Source: Capillimicrobium parvum
GTDB lineage: Bacteria; Actinomycetota; Thermoleophilia; Solirubrobacterales; Solirubrobacteraceae
Direction: 5' to 3'
Length of the DNA stretch: 64,000 nucleotides
Assembly: GCF_021172045.1 (NCBI RefSeq)
Contig: NZ_CP087164.1
Span: 2,852,001 to 2,916,000, forward strand
Shown: one piece after another, positions 50,031 to 59,713 of the stretch
Layout of the letters: each line of letters begins with the position of its first letter
How positions within the stretch are numbered: position 1 is the first letter of the stretch
Position numbers and translations under genes: made by a program
Notes under the pieces: generated by a model
What the model was told of the DNA's origin: nothing
Databases searched by the model: none
Seen by the model: only the letters and a program-made list of their open reading frames with translations

Positions 50031-53000
50031 CGGATCGCCTCCGCCGCGCCCTGCGCTCCCAGGCGGTTGAGCTCGGCGCTGCATGACAGCTCGATGCCGT
50101 CGAGCACCGCGAGCGGCCGGCCGCGGTGGTCGAGCAGGGCGGCGCGGCCCATGAGCAGCCCGCCGCCCGGCTGTGCGCGCAGCCGCAGGCGGCAGGCGAT
50201 CGGCGTGCCGGCCGGGCGGTCGACCGCCCCCTCGACACGGCCCACCCGCGCGGGCAGCGCGGTGCGCTCGAGCGCGTGCCGCGACCACACGATCCCCAGC
50301 TGGAAGACGGCGTCGAGGACGACGGGATCGAGCCGCCAGGCGCCCGCGGGGGCGGCGGAGGCCAGCAGCGTCGCGTCGAGCCCCTCGGGCGCGTGCGCGT
50401 CGATCGCCGCGATGGCCCGCAGCGCGGGTCCGTGCCACAGCCAGCGGTCGTAGATCTCGTCGACCGTGAGGGGGAACGGCGACGTCGCCGGGAGCGCGGG
50501 CGGCACGCTCGCGGCGGGCGGCGTGCCGGGGCCGCGGCGGCCGCGGGCGCGGTAGTGGACGACCGCGCCCTGGTCGTCGCACAGCTCGACCGTCGGGTCC
50601 GGCGCCCCGGCGTCGCACACCTCGACCGTCGGGTCCCGCGCCCCGGCGGCGCGGGCCCGCAGGGTCAGCTGGCCCTCTCCGGCGCTCACGCCGCGCAGGA
50701 GCCGGAAGTCCTCGAGCGCGACCGGCGCGTCCGGTCCGAGGGCGATCGCCGCCAGCTCGGCGAGCAGCTCGAGCGCGACGGCGGCGGGAAGCACCGGGCG
50801 TCCGTCGAGGTGATGATCGGTCAGCAGCGGGTCGCCGGCGGCATCGAGGACGACCGGCGCGTCGATCGCGCCGTCCGGGCCCGGCACGGCCGACCGCAGC
50901 AGCGCCCCCGCCGGCCCGGCGGGCGCAGGGGCGGGGGCGGCCCACGGCCCTCCGCCCGCCGACCCGGCGGGCGCACGGGCGGGGGCGGCCCACGGCCCGC
51001 CGCCGACGACGACCTCCGGGGCGGCCGGCCCGTCACGTTCGATCTCGCCGATCAGGGCCGCGCAGCCGGCGGCGGGATCGATCAGGTCGATGCCGCGAGC
51101 GGCGAAGCGCCCCGCGACGGCCGGCGTGACCATCCCGGCGCCCGACCACGGTCCCCAGGCGATCGCCACGACCCGCGCGTCGCGGCGCCGGTCGAGGTCC
51201 GCCGCCAGCTTGCTGAGGAACTCGTTCGCCGCCGCGTAGTCGGTCTGCCCCGCGTTGCCGAAGCGGCCGGACACCGACGAGAACAGCACGAGGAAGCGCA
51301 ACTCCTCCCACGGCAGCCGGCGGGCGAGGGTGAGGGCGCCCGTCACCTTCGGGTCGAGCACCCGCGCGACCGACGCGGCCGTCTTGCCGGCCAGGGCGCC
51401 GTCGTCGATCGCGCCGGCCCCGTGGATCACGCCGTCGAGGCGGCCGTGGCGGCCGTGGACCTCGTCGAGCACCCGCGCGAGCTGATCGGGGTCGCCGACG
51501 TCGGCCCGGCGGTACTCCGCCCGGCCGCCGGCGGCGGCGATCGCGTCGAGGGTCGCTCGCGCCTCGGCCGCGCGGGCGTCGTCGGAGCCGAGCTCGGTGC
51601 GGCCCACCAGGACCAGCGTCGGCCGGTAGCGGGCGGCGAGGTCCCGGGCGACCGCTGCGGTGATGCCGCGTGCCCCGCCGGTCAGGAGGACGACGGACTC
51701 CGGGCCGAGTGGCGGCGTGCGACCCGCGGTCGGCGGGGCGGGGGCGACGTCGATCGCGATCCGCCGCCCAGGCGGGCGGCCGATCTCGGCTCGGCCGTCG
51801 TGTGCGAGCAGTTCGGCGAGGATGCCCTCGGCCACGGCGTCCGCCGCCGCGCCGGCCTCGAAGTCGACGACCTTCGCCGCGACCCCGTCCCACTCCGCGC
51901 CGATGGCCTTGACGAGCCCGGCCACCGCCCCGTGGGCGGGGTCGAGCGCCACGGCACCCCCGGCCTCGACGCCGAAGGTCCCGCCCATCGCGGTGGCGGC
52001 CACCACGGCGCGCAGCCCGGGGCCGGCGTCGCGGCAGAGGTCCATCAGCCCGGTCACGAGGCCGCCGACGCGCGCACGGGTGCGGCGCTCGTCGTCGGCG
52101 AGGACGTCGCCGACCGCGTCGAGCGCCCGCAGGTCGACGAGGGCGGTCGCGGGGGCGTCCACCGCCTGCGCGGCGACGGGGTCGCCGGGGTCGACCGTGC
52201 GCACGTCCCGCTCGGCGAGCCGATCCGCGAGCGCGCGGGCCGCTCCGTGCCCGTCTCCGGCGACGAGGACGACGTCGCCCGGCCCGATCAGCGCAGGCCC
52301 GTGGGCGTCACCGGCGTCGCGCGCGACGGGGACGAAGCGGGGCGGCGGGGACGCCGCGGGAGTGTCGCGCCTCGGCGCGGGCCGGGCGGGCGACACGCGC
52401 GCGGGCTCGCTGTCGAGGAGCGCGAGCATCACGTCGCGCTGGTCGGCGAGGAACGTGTCCATCAACCCGAGGAAGCGGGTCACCGCGGCGTCGCGCGGCG
52501 CGAGCGGGGTGAGCGGTGGGGCGCCGGCGCGGGGCGGCGGGTCCGAGGCGGGGGCCGGCGGCGTGTTCGCGGGGGCGGGCGGGGCGGGCGCCGGCCCGGG
52601 GCGTGGCGGTGGCGTGCCGGCAGGACGCGCCGAGCCCCCGTCGACCAACCACGCACCCACCGGGATCTCGGGCGCGGGGCGGGGGGTCAGCAACTCGTCG
52701 AGGCCGGCGGTGCCGGCGCGCCCCGCCCACAGCGGCGCCAGGTCGAGCGCGACGTGCTCGGCGGCGAGCCGGCACAGCGCGTCGGCCAGCCCGGCCACAC
52801 CGTCGCGCCCGTCCGGCTGCAGCGCGACGGCGGCGTGTGGCCGGTCGCCGAGGATCTCGCCGACGAGACGGGTGAGCACGCCGCGGGGTCCGGCCTCGAC
52901 GAAGACGCGGGCCCCGGCCGCGTACATCGCCTCGATCTCCTCCTCGAAGCGGACCGGCCGGACGAGATGGTCGGCCAGCGCGGCGGCGATCGCGTCCACG

Positions 53001-56000
53001 TCGGCGGGGTGCGGGGCGGCCGTGGCGTTCGAGTAGACCGGCATGGCGGGCGCGCGCGGACCGGCGTCCCGCACCGCCGCGGCGAAGCGCTCGCGCGCGC
53101 CGGCCATGGCCGGCGAGTGGAACGCGCAGGAGACGGGCAGCCGCACCGCGGCCAGACCGGACGCCTCGAGGCGTTCGATCGCGGCCTCGACCGCCGCGGA
53201 GGGACCCGAGATCACGGTCTGGCGCGGCGAGTTGCGGTTCGCGATCACCACGCGGCCGCCCTCCGGCAGGGTGGTGGCCACGCGTTCCGCACCGGCCGCC
53301 ACCGCCGCCATCGACCCGGGGGCGCCCGCCGCGGCCTCCGCCATCGCGCTGCCACGGGCGGCGCTGAGGCGCAGGAGGTCCGCGGCGTCCAGGGCTCCGG
53401 CGGCCCAGAGGGCGACGAGCTCCCCGTACGAGTGCCCGCCGGCCATCGCCGCGCGCAGACCCAGCCGCTCCAGCAGGCCGGCCGCGGCCATGCCGCAGGC
53501 CCCCAGGGCCGGCTGGGCGATTGCCGTGTCGCGCAGCGCGGCCTCCGCCCGCGCCCGCTCCTCGTCGTCGAACGCCGGCGGCGGGAAGACGAAGCGGCTC
53601 AGGGGCCGGGGCAGGCCCTCGGCGAGGACGGCGTCGGCGCGGTCGAACGTGGAGCGGACCTCGGGCAGCGCCACCGCGAGGTCGCGCAGCATGTCGCAGC
53701 GCTGCGACCCCTGGCCGGGGAACAGCAGCGCGACCGACCCGTCGCGACCCTGTGGGCGGCCGCGGCGGTGGACGCCCGGGACGTCCCGTGCCGGGCCCGG
53801 GCCGCCGAGCTGGGCCGCGGCCGCCTCGAGCTTCGCGGCCAGGTCGGCGAGGTCGGTCGCCGCGACCGCGAGGCGCGCCGGGTGCTCGTCACGGACCTCG
53901 CGCCAGAGCGCGGCGGCGAGGTCGCGCAGCGCAGGCGCGGCCCCGGCGCGCACCGCGTCGGCGACGCGCTGCGCCGCCGCGCGCAGGCCGCCGTCGTCGG
54001 CGGCCGAGAGCACGACGGGCTCCGCCGGCCAGTCGGGCCGCGGGCACGCCGCGTCGTCCTCCCGGTAGCCGCCGCGGTACTCCTCGACGACGCAGTGGAA
54101 GTTCGTGCCGCCGAAGCCGAAGGCGCTCACGCCCGCCCGCCGCGGATGCGCCGCCGCGTGGATCCACGGTCGCGTCTTCGTGTTGACGTGGAACGGCCCG
54201 TCCTCGAACCCGATCCGCGGGTTCGGGCGCTCGACGTTGATCGTCGGCGGCAGGACCTTGTGGTGCAGCGCGAGCGAGGCCTTCACCAGCCCGGCGACGC
54301 CGGCCGTGCACTTCGTGTGGCCGATCATCGACTTGACCGAGCCCAGCGCGCACGCGCGCGGGGCGGCGCCGGCCGCCGCGAACGCGGTGCGCAGCGTCTG
54401 GACCTCGGCCCGGTCGCCCGCGACCGTCCCCGTCCCGTGGGCCTCGATCAGCCCGACGCCGGCCGGGGAGCAGCCGGCCTGCTCGTAGGCGCGGGCGAGG
54501 GCCCGCAGCTGCCCCTCCGGCCGGGGCGCGGTCAGGCCCTTGGCGCGGCCGTCGCTGGAGCCGCCGATGCCCTTGATCACCGAGTACACGCGGTCGCCGT
54601 CGCGCTCGGCGTCCGCCAGGCGCTTGAGGACGACCATCGCCAGCCCCTCGCTGATGGCGATGCCGTCCGCGTCCTCGGCGAAGGGCTTGCAGCGGCCGGT
54701 CGGCGACAGGGCATGGGTCTTGCTGAAGCACAGGTAGCCGAACGGGTTCTGCACCGTGTCGGCGCCGCCGACGACGACCATGTCGCTCGTGCCGCACTCG
54801 AGCTCGCGCGCGGCGAGCTGCACGGCGGCCAGCGACGAGGCGCACGCCGCGTCGACCGTGTAGTTCGCGCCGCCGAGGTCGAGCCGGTTCGCGACCCGGC
54901 CGGCCGCGACGTTCAGCAGGATCCCGGCGAACGAGTCCTCCGTCCATTCGGGCAGTCCCGCGAGCGCCTCCGCCGGCACGTCGTGCAGGACGAGCGGCAG
55001 GTCGGCGCGGACCGCGTAGCGCGTGCCGAGATCAGACAGGCCGCCGCCGACGCCGAGGATGACCGAGGTGCGCTCGCGGGCGAACTCGCGCCCGTCGTAG
55101 CCGGCGTCGGCCAGCGCCGCGGCGGCGACCTCGAGGGCGAGCAGCTGCATCGGCTCGATCGACTCGAGGCTGCGCGGCGGCATGCCCCACCGGAGCGGGT
55201 CGAAGACGACCTCCTCGATGAACCCGCCCCAGCGTGAGCTGATCGCGTCCGGCCCGTCCCCACCGGGCTCGTACCAGCGATGCCAGTCGAACCTCCGCTC
55301 GGGGATCTCGGTGATCGCGTCGACGCCGTCGAGGACGTTGCGCCAGAACGCGGGAAGGCCCGGCGCGCCGGGCAGGAGGCAGGCCATGCCCACGACCGCC
55401 GCATCGGCCGGGCGCCTCCGGGGCCGCGGTCGCCGAGAGGGTGCGCCCGCCTCGAGCAGGCGGGTTGCGCCGTCGGTGATCTCGCGGTGCAGTTCCGCGA
55501 TCGTCGATCGCGCGTCGCGCAGGGCGGCGACCTGTCCGAGCATGTAGAGCCCGCGCTCGGCCTGGCGCTCCGGCGTGACCTCGACCAGCGGGGGCCGGGC
55601 GCCGGCGGGCGCCGCGCCCTCCCGCTCGACGCCCTTGGCCGCGACGCGCAGCCGGCCGAGGCTCAGGTGCTCCAGCGCGTCGTGCACCGCCGCGGGCGTC
55701 GCGCCCCCGCCCATGAGGCGCCGCCGCTCCCGTGCGAACGTCTCGGCGAACGGCGTCGGTGCGCAGCGCGTCGCGTGCCCGGGGCCGCTCTCGAGCAGGA
55801 CCGTGCGCGCGCAGCGCAGCGCCTCCGCCTGGAAGCCGGCCGTGATCGCCCCGCTGTCGACGGCCTCGCGGGTGAAGACGTAGGCGCTGCCCATCAGCAC
55901 GCCGACCGCCGCGCCACGCGCGGCCAGCGGCGCGGCGACCGTGGCGGCCATCGCGGCGGAGCGGGCGTCGTGGATGCCGCCCGCAAGCAGGATCCGGCAG

Positions 56001-57466
56001 GCGGCGAGCGCCTCGTCGTCGAGTGCGCCGCCGAGCGCCTCGACCGCCTGGCTCCACAGGACGAAGCTCGACCGCGGGCCGACGTGCCCGCCGCACTCCC
56101 GGCCCTCCAGGACGAATCGGCGGGCGCCGTCGCGGGCGAACGCGGTGAGCAGCGCGGGGGAGGGGACGTGCAGATAGGTGGCGATGCCGCGCTCCTCCAG
56201 CCACCGCGCCTGGTCGGGCCGGCCGCCGGCGATGAGCGCGAACGGCGGACGGTGGCGCGCGACGACCTCGAGCTGCGCCTCCCGGACGTCGAGCGGCACG
56301 AATCCGAGGATGCCGGCGCCCCACGGGCGGTCCCCGAGGGCGGCGGCGACGTCGGCGAGCAGCGCGTCGACCTCGCCGGCCTCCATGAGGGCGAGGGCGA
56401 TGAACGGCAGGCCGCCGGCGTCGGCCACCGCGGCGGCCAGCCCGGGGCGGTCGCTGACGCGCGTCATCGGGCCCTGGACCACGGGCAGGCGCGTGCCGTG
56501 GTCGGCGGCGAGCGCGGCGCCGGCGGCGAGAGGGTGCAGCCGGGCGGTGTCGCGCACGCGCTGGTCCAGGCTCGTGCGCAGCGCCACGACGACGCCGCCC
56601 ACCGTGCCGTGGCGGCGGGCGAGCGGCGCCGCGAACGCGGCATCCTGGCCGAGGCACACGAGATCCTGCTCGGGGGAGGACCAGCCGGCGCGCGCCCGGA
56701 CGAGCGCGCCCAGGCGCTCGGCGTCGTCCTCGACCGCGCGGGCCTCCGCGAGCGGGGCCAGACCGGGCCGGTCGAGCACGCGCCAGCGGCGGCGCTCGCC
56801 GATCACCGTGGTCTCGCTGCCGTCCATGCGCTCGATCACGGCGCGCATCGCGGCGTCCAGCGGCGACTCACGCGTGAGCCACAACTGGGCGTCGAGCACG
56901 ACCCCCCGCGCGCCGGCCAGACGACATGCGGCGACGGTGTCCGGGCCGACCCCGCCCTGGACCCAGACGGGCGGTCCGTCCTCGCGGGCGAGGCGCTGAG
57001 CCACGACGAACGCGGTCTCCTCGCCCACGCGGCCGCCGGTCTCGTTGCCGCGGGCGATGAGCCCGCCGGCACCGGCGGCGATCGCGGCCTCGGCCTCGTC
57101 CTCGTCGACGACCTCGACGAGCACGAGGGCCGGATGCCCCGCGAACGCGGCGATCGCGGAGCCGGCCGCGACCGGATCGTCGGCCGCGATCGCGAGCCAG
57201 CGCAGCTCATCCGGCAGCCAGCGCGCGAGGGACGGCGCGTCGCGGGCGTCGAACCGGGCGCCGCAGCGCCCGGAGCGGCCGTGCTCGAGCAGCGCGGCGA
57301 CCGCAGCGCGGCGCGCGCCGTCGGACCCGCGCGTCAGGTCGACGAGGCCGGCCCCGCCGGCCCGGGATGCGGCGATCGCGATGGCGGGGTCCAGCAGGCC
57401 GGCCGGGCCGAGGGCCGCCAGCTCGAACGGCCCCAGGCTCATGCGTCCGGCGAGCTGGGAGGGCAT
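50027..57466 (-). CDS. PUFA-synthase-like megaprotein: ER barrel(s)-KS-AT-KR-DH
   Basis: A 2479-residue iterative type I synthase. Residues 1 to about 225 and 235-620 are two nitronate-monooxygenase-like barrels; the second has PfaD-type flavin motifs VVQGPMTRVSDRPG and ECGGHVGPRSSF and is the likely enoyl reductase. Then come KS (about 690-1125; [34 protein letters not shown]), AT (about 1245-1550; FPGQGSQ, GHSYGEL, CAFHSPAM), a linker with FLADQRDVMLALL, a two-part KR (about 1700-2110; GGARGITAAVARDLA, YAAANEF) and DH (about 2215-2450; DHHLDGRPVLPAAVALELLA). No ACP is present, so chains must sit on the downstream carriers. ATG 57466 starts 9 nt after the upstream gene. This one-piece ER-KS fusion differs from the separate PfaD of marine EPA/DHA systems. 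Confidence 0.92.
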   Translation of the reverse strand: MPSQLAGRMSLGPFELAALGPAGLLDPAIAIAASRAGGAGLVDLTRGSDGARRAAVAALLEHGRSGRCGARFDARDAPSLARWLPDELRWLAIAADDPVAAGSAIAAFAGHPALVLVEVVDEDEAEAAIAAGAGGLIARGNETGGRVGEETAFVVAQRLAREDGPPVWVQGGVGPDTVAACRLAGARGVVLDAQLWLTRESPLDAAMRAVIERMDGSETTVIGERRRWRVLDRPGLAPLAEARAVEDDAERLGALVRARAGWSSPEQDLVCLGQDAAFAAPLARRHGTVGGVVVALRTSLDQRVRDTARLHPLAAGAALAADHGTRLPVVQGPMTRVSDRPGLAAAVADAGGLPFIALALMEAGEVDALLADVAAALGDRPWGAGILGFVPLDVREAQLEVVARHRPPFALIAGGRPDQARWLEERGIATYLHVPSPALLTAFARDGARRFVLEGRECGGHVGPRSSFVLWSQAVEALGGALDDEALAACRILLAGGIHDARSAAMAATVAAPLAARGAAVGVLMGSAYVFTREAVDSGAITAGFQAEALRCARTVLLESGPGHATRCAPTPFAETFARERRRLMGGGATPAAVHDALEHLSLGRLRVAAKGVEREGAAPAGARPPLVEVTPERQAERGLYMLGQVAALRDARSTIAELHREITDGATRLLEAGAPSRRPRPRRRPADAAVVGMACLLPGAPGLPAFWRNVLDGVDAITEIPERRFDWHRWYEPGGDGPDAISSRWGGFIEEVVFDPLRWGMPPRSLESIEPMQLLALEVAAAALADAGYDGREFARERTSVILGVGGGLSDLGTRYAVRADLPLVLHDVPAEALAGLPEWTEDSFAGILLNVAAGRVANRLDLGGANYTVDAACASSLAAVQLAARELECGTSDMVVVGGADTVQNPFGYLCFSKTHALSPTGRCKPFAEDADGIAISEGLAMVVLKRLADAERDGDRVYSVIKGIGGSSDGRAKGLTAPRPEGQLRALARAYEQAGCSPAGVGLIEAHGTGTVAGDRAEVQTLRTAFAAAGAAPRACALGSVKSMIGHTKCTAGVAGLVKASLALHHKVLPPTINVERPNPRIGFEDGPFHVNTKTRPWIHAAAHPRRAGVSAFGFGGTNFHCVVEEYRGGYREDDAACPRPDWPAEPVVLSAADDGGLRAAAQRVADAVRAGAAPALRDLAAALWREVRDEHPARLAVAATDLADLAAKLEAAAAQLGGPGPARDVPGVHRRGRPQGRDGSVALLFPGQGSQRCDMLRDLAVALPEVRSTFDRADAVLAEGLPRPLSRFVFPPPAFDDEERARAEAALRDTAIAQPALGACGMAAAGLLERLGLRAAMAGGHSYGELVALWAAGALDAADLLRLSAARGSAMAEAAAGAPGSMAAVAAGAERVATTLPEGGRVVIANRNSPRQTVISGPSAAVEAAIERLEASGLAAVRLPVSCAFHSPAMAGARERFAAAVRDAGPRAPAMPVYSNATAAPHPADVDAIAAALADHLVRPVRFEEEIEAMYAAGARVFVEAGPRGVLTRLVGEILGDRPHAAVALQPDGRDGVAGLADALCRLAAEHVALDLAPLWAGRAGTAGLDELLTPRPAPEIPVGAWLVDGGSARPAGTPPPRPGPAPAPPAPANTPPAPASDPPPRAGAPPLTPLAPRDAAVTRFLGLMDTFLADQRDVMLALLDSEPARVSPARPAPRRDTPAASPPPRFVPVARDAGDAHGPALIGPGDVVLVAGDGHGAARALADRLAERDVRTVDPGDPVAAQAVDAPATALVDLRALDAVGDVLADDERRTRARVGGLVTGLMDLCRDAGPGLRAVVAATAMGGTFGVEAGGAVALDPAHGAVAGLVKAIGAEWDGVAAKVVDFEAGAAADAVAEGILAELLAHDGRAEIGRPPGRRIAIDVAPAPPTAGRTPPLGPESVVLLTGGARGITAAVARDLAARYRPTLVLVGRTELGSDDARAAEARATLDAIAAAGGRAEYRRADVGDPDQLARVLDEVHGRHGRLDGVIHGAGAIDDGALAGKTAASVARVLDPKVTGALTLARRLPWEELRFLVLFSSVSGRFGNAGQTDYAAANEFLSKLAADLDRRRDARVVAIAWGPWSGAGMVTPAVAGRFAARGIDLIDPAAGCAALIGEIERDGPAAPEVVVGGGPWAAPARAPAGSAGGGPWAAPAPAPAGPAGALLRSAVPGPDGAIDAPVVLDAAGDPLLTDHHLDGRPVLPAAVALELLAELAAIALGPDAPVALEDFRLLRGVSAGEGQLTLRARAAGARDPTVEVCDAGAPDPTVELCDDQGAVVHYRARGRRGPGTPPAASVPPALPATSPFPLTVDEIYDRWLWHGPALRAIAAIDAHAPEGLDATLLASAAPAGAWRLDPVVLDAVFQLGIVWSRHALERTALPARVGRVEGAVDRPAGTPIACRLRLRAQPGGGLLMGRAALLDHRGRPLAVLDGIELSCSAELNRLGAQGAAEAIR

Positions 57467-57475
57467 GCCCGCCGC

Positions 57476-58483
57476 TCAGTCGTCCCGCTTGCGGGGGTAT
57501 CTGTCGTAGGCGGCGTGGATGGTCGACTGCGTCGGCATCTCGTACCCCGCCGGGATGCGCTCCTGCACCTGGCGCACGAGCGGGTACTTCGGCTCGTCCT
57601 TGGTGAAGTCGTTGGAGTCGAGGTCGTCGAAGGCCGTGAACAGCACGTCGTCGGTGACGGCCTTCGGCTTCTCGGCCGGGGCCGGTGCCGCCGCGACCGG
57701 GGTGGGAGGCGTGAGCCGGCCCTCCTCGATGCGGTCGTGGACCCAGCGGTCGAACACGGGGCGCATCGCGTCGCGCGTCGTCCGCGGCTGGCCGGCGTCC
57801 TCGAGTGCGTCGTTGACGACGCTCGTCTTCGGGAAGTGGTCCTCGGTGAAGTCGCCGGCGCCGAGGCCGTCGAACACCTCGTAGAAGTCCCGCGTGGAAG
57901 GCGCCTCGGTCGCGGTCGGCGGCGTCGTCGTCGTCGGCGGCGGCGTGGTGGCCGGAGGCGGCGTCGTGGCCGGCGGCGGCGTCGTGGTGGGCGGCGGGGT
58001 GGACGTGGTCGGCGGCGTGGTGGCCGGTGGCGGCGTCGTGGCCGGCGGCGTCGTCGTGGTGGGCGGCGGGGTGGACGTGGTCGGAGGCGGCGTGGTGGCC
58101 GGCGGCGGCGTCGTCGTCTCGGGAATGGTCACCGGCGGGGGCGGCTCGGTCGGAACCGGCACCTGGCTCTCGCCGTCCACCGTCGTCCCGTACGGATCCT
58201 CGACGGGCGTCGACTCGGGCGTGGAATCCGTCGAGGTGTCGACCTCGTCGAGCCCCCCTTCGAGCGCGCGCAGACCGGCGATGCGGCGATCCAGGCGGGC
58301 CTTCTGGAAGCGCGCCGTCGACTTCAGCCGGCGCGTGCGGCTCTCGTTGAGGGAGTCGAGGACGGGCGGCAGCACCGAGCTCCAGAACTGTGCGGCGGGG
58401 CGCAGCAGCGCGGGGCGCGCGCCGGCGCGGCCGCGCGCGGCGCGTGCGCCTGCCCGTGATGTGCGGGGGGCTAGCGGCGACAC
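57476..58483 (-). CDS. Pro/Thr-rich protein with duplicated unknown module
   Basis: A 335-residue protein not recognised as any family. The N-terminal 80 residues are basic and helical (LDSLNESRTRRLKSTARFQK), with no signal peptide. About 115-195 is a Thr/Pro repeat of TTPPPATTPPP type. Two related C-terminal modules follow: FYEVFDGLGAGDFTEDHFPK (about 203) and LFTAFDDLDSNDFTKDEPKY (about 285), sharing Phe-Asp-x-Leu-x4-Asp-Phe-Thr-x-Asp-x-x-Pro-Lys. A GGAGG site precedes the GTG at 58483. It sits 25 nt after the M4 peptidase and 9 nt before the synthase, so it belongs to the operon. It might be a docking or localisation factor; the reverse-strand frame here is an antisense shadow. Confidence 0.72.
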   Translation of the reverse strand: MSPLAPRTSRAGARAARGRAGARPALLRPAAQFWSSVLPPVLDSLNESRTRRLKSTARFQKARLDRRIAGLRALEGGLDEVDTSTDSTPESTPVEDPYGTTVDGESQVPVPTEPPPPVTIPETTTPPPATTPPPTTSTPPPTTTTPPATTPPPATTPPTTSTPPPTTTPPPATTPPPATTPPPTTTTPPTATEAPSTRDFYEVFDGLGAGDFTEDHFPKTSVVNDALEDAGQPRTTRDAMRPVFDRWVHDRIEEGRLTPPTPVAAAPAPAEKPKAVTDDVLFTAFDDLDSNDFTKDEPKYPLVRQVQERIPAGYEMPTQSTIHAAYDRYPRKRDD

Positions 58484-58508
58484 GTGATGACCTCCGTTCG
58501 GGACACGC

Positions 58509-59696
58509 CTACACCTGGATCCCGACTTGGGACCATGCCTGGCGGACGGCCGGCGGCTCGGGGGCTCCGACGGCCGGGAAGAGCTGCTCGGCGACCATCA
58601 GCGTGACCCGCGCGAACGAGCGGAACGACGCCGCCCGGGTCAGCATCGGGTTCAGCAGCGTCTGGTACCAGATGAGCCCCGCGCGCTCCCACGAGTTGCC
58701 GCCGAGCGCGGTGGCAAGCAGGTAGAACGCGTGGTTGGGGATGCCGGAGTTGATGTGGACGCCGCCGTTGTCGTCGAGCGTGCGGACGTAGCCCGCCATC
58801 GTCGCCGGCTGCGGGTCCTTGCCCAGCACCGGATCGTCGTAGGCGGTCCCGGGTGCCTTCATCGAGCGGATCGCCACCCGGTTGGGCACGCTCGGGTCGG
58901 GAATGAACAGCTCGGCGCCGATCAGCCAGTCCGCCTGCGCTGCCGTCTGGTGGTTGACGTACTGCCTGACCAGCGAGCCCATCACATCCGACATGGACTC
59001 GTTCAGCGCGCCCGGCTGGCCGAAGTAGACGAGCCCGGCCTCGTACTGGGTCACGCCATGCGTGAGCTCGTGGCCGATGACGTCGACGCTCTTGGTGAAG
59101 CGATCGAAGATCTCCCCGTCTCCGTCGCCGTAGATCATCCGCTGGCCGTCCCAGAACGCGTTGTCGTAGTCCTTCGAGAAATGGACGGTCCCGTCCAGCG
59201 GCAGGCCGGCGTCGTCGACGGAGTCCCGGTCGAACTCGTTCCAGTAGAAGTCGAACGTATCGCCCATGAAGTCGTAGGCCTCGTCGACCGCGAGGTCGCC
59301 GGTGGCCGGCTGGGCCTCGGTCCGCACGACGGTCCCGGGGATCCGCTGGCGGTTCTGGGCGTCGTAGATCGTGCGCTGCTTGTGCGGGATCCCGGTCAGG
59401 CCCGCGTACACGGGGCGCGGTATCCCGCGCGGGCCCGCGGACCCCAGGGCGCTGAGGCCGACGCGCGCGGTCAGCAGCGAATGCGAGGCGCTCAGGGTCG
59501 AGATCGCGAGGGCGCGCAGGCGTGCGCTCGGCGCGTTGATCGCGAGCGAGTTGAGCACATGTGGAGGCAGGATGCAGGTCAGCGGGTGGTGCCCGTCTGC
59601 CGTGCATCCGGCGAGGAGGTCGTGCCTCGGATGCCGGCTGCGCCCGATGGCAGCGCCGGCGGGAGGCGCGCCCCGTGGATCAGGCGAGCCGGACAT
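58509..59696 (-). CDS. Protealysin-type M4 (thermolysin-family) metallopeptidase
   Basis: A 395-residue M4 peptidase. A short protealysin-like propeptide contains CILPPHVLNSLAINA, then the catalytic domain begins near residue 110 (PRPVYAGLTGIPHKQRTIYD). Zinc ligands and catalytic Glu are in VIGHELTHGVTQYEAG and GALNESMSDVMG; the active-site His is in NGGVHINSGIPNHAFYLLA. There is no classical signal peptide, as in other protealysins, and a cytoplasmic emfourin-like inhibitor occurs at 35686. ATG 59696 lies 17 nt after the Gly/Arg-rich gene; the frame's further upstream codons are low-complexity antisense of that gene. It heads the lipid operon with its neighbour and may process one of its products. 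Confidence 0.88.
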   Translation of the reverse strand: MSGSPDPRGAPPAGAAIGRSRHPRHDLLAGCTADGHHPLTCILPPHVLNSLAINAPSARLRALAISTLSASHSLLTARVGLSALGSAGPRGIPRPVYAGLTGIPHKQRTIYDAQNRQRIPGTVVRTEAQPATGDLAVDEAYDFMGDTFDFYWNEFDRDSVDDAGLPLDGTVHFSKDYDNAFWDGQRMIYGDGDGEIFDRFTKSVDVIGHELTHGVTQYEAGLVYFGQPGALNESMSDVMGSLVRQYVNHQTAAQADWLIGAELFIPDPSVPNRVAIRSMKAPGTAYDDPVLGKDPQPATMAGYVRTLDDNGGVHINSGIPNHAFYLLATALGGNSWERAGLIWYQTLLNPMLTRAASFRSFARVTLMVAEQLFPAVGAPEPPAVRQAWSQVGIQV

Positions 59697-59713
59697 CGAG
59701 ACTCGTTCCCGGC

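Noticed and set aside
50126-55237. Plus-strand open frame of about 1700 codons opposite the main synthase
   Set aside because: Antisense shadow created by GC-rich third positions. No start signal, domain or motif; the minus-strand synthase is unambiguous.
57894-58487. Val/Gly-repeat frame on the plus strand
   Set aside because: It is the antisense of the Thr/Pro linker of the minus-strand protein, which has a GGAGG site and operon context; the plus frame has neither.
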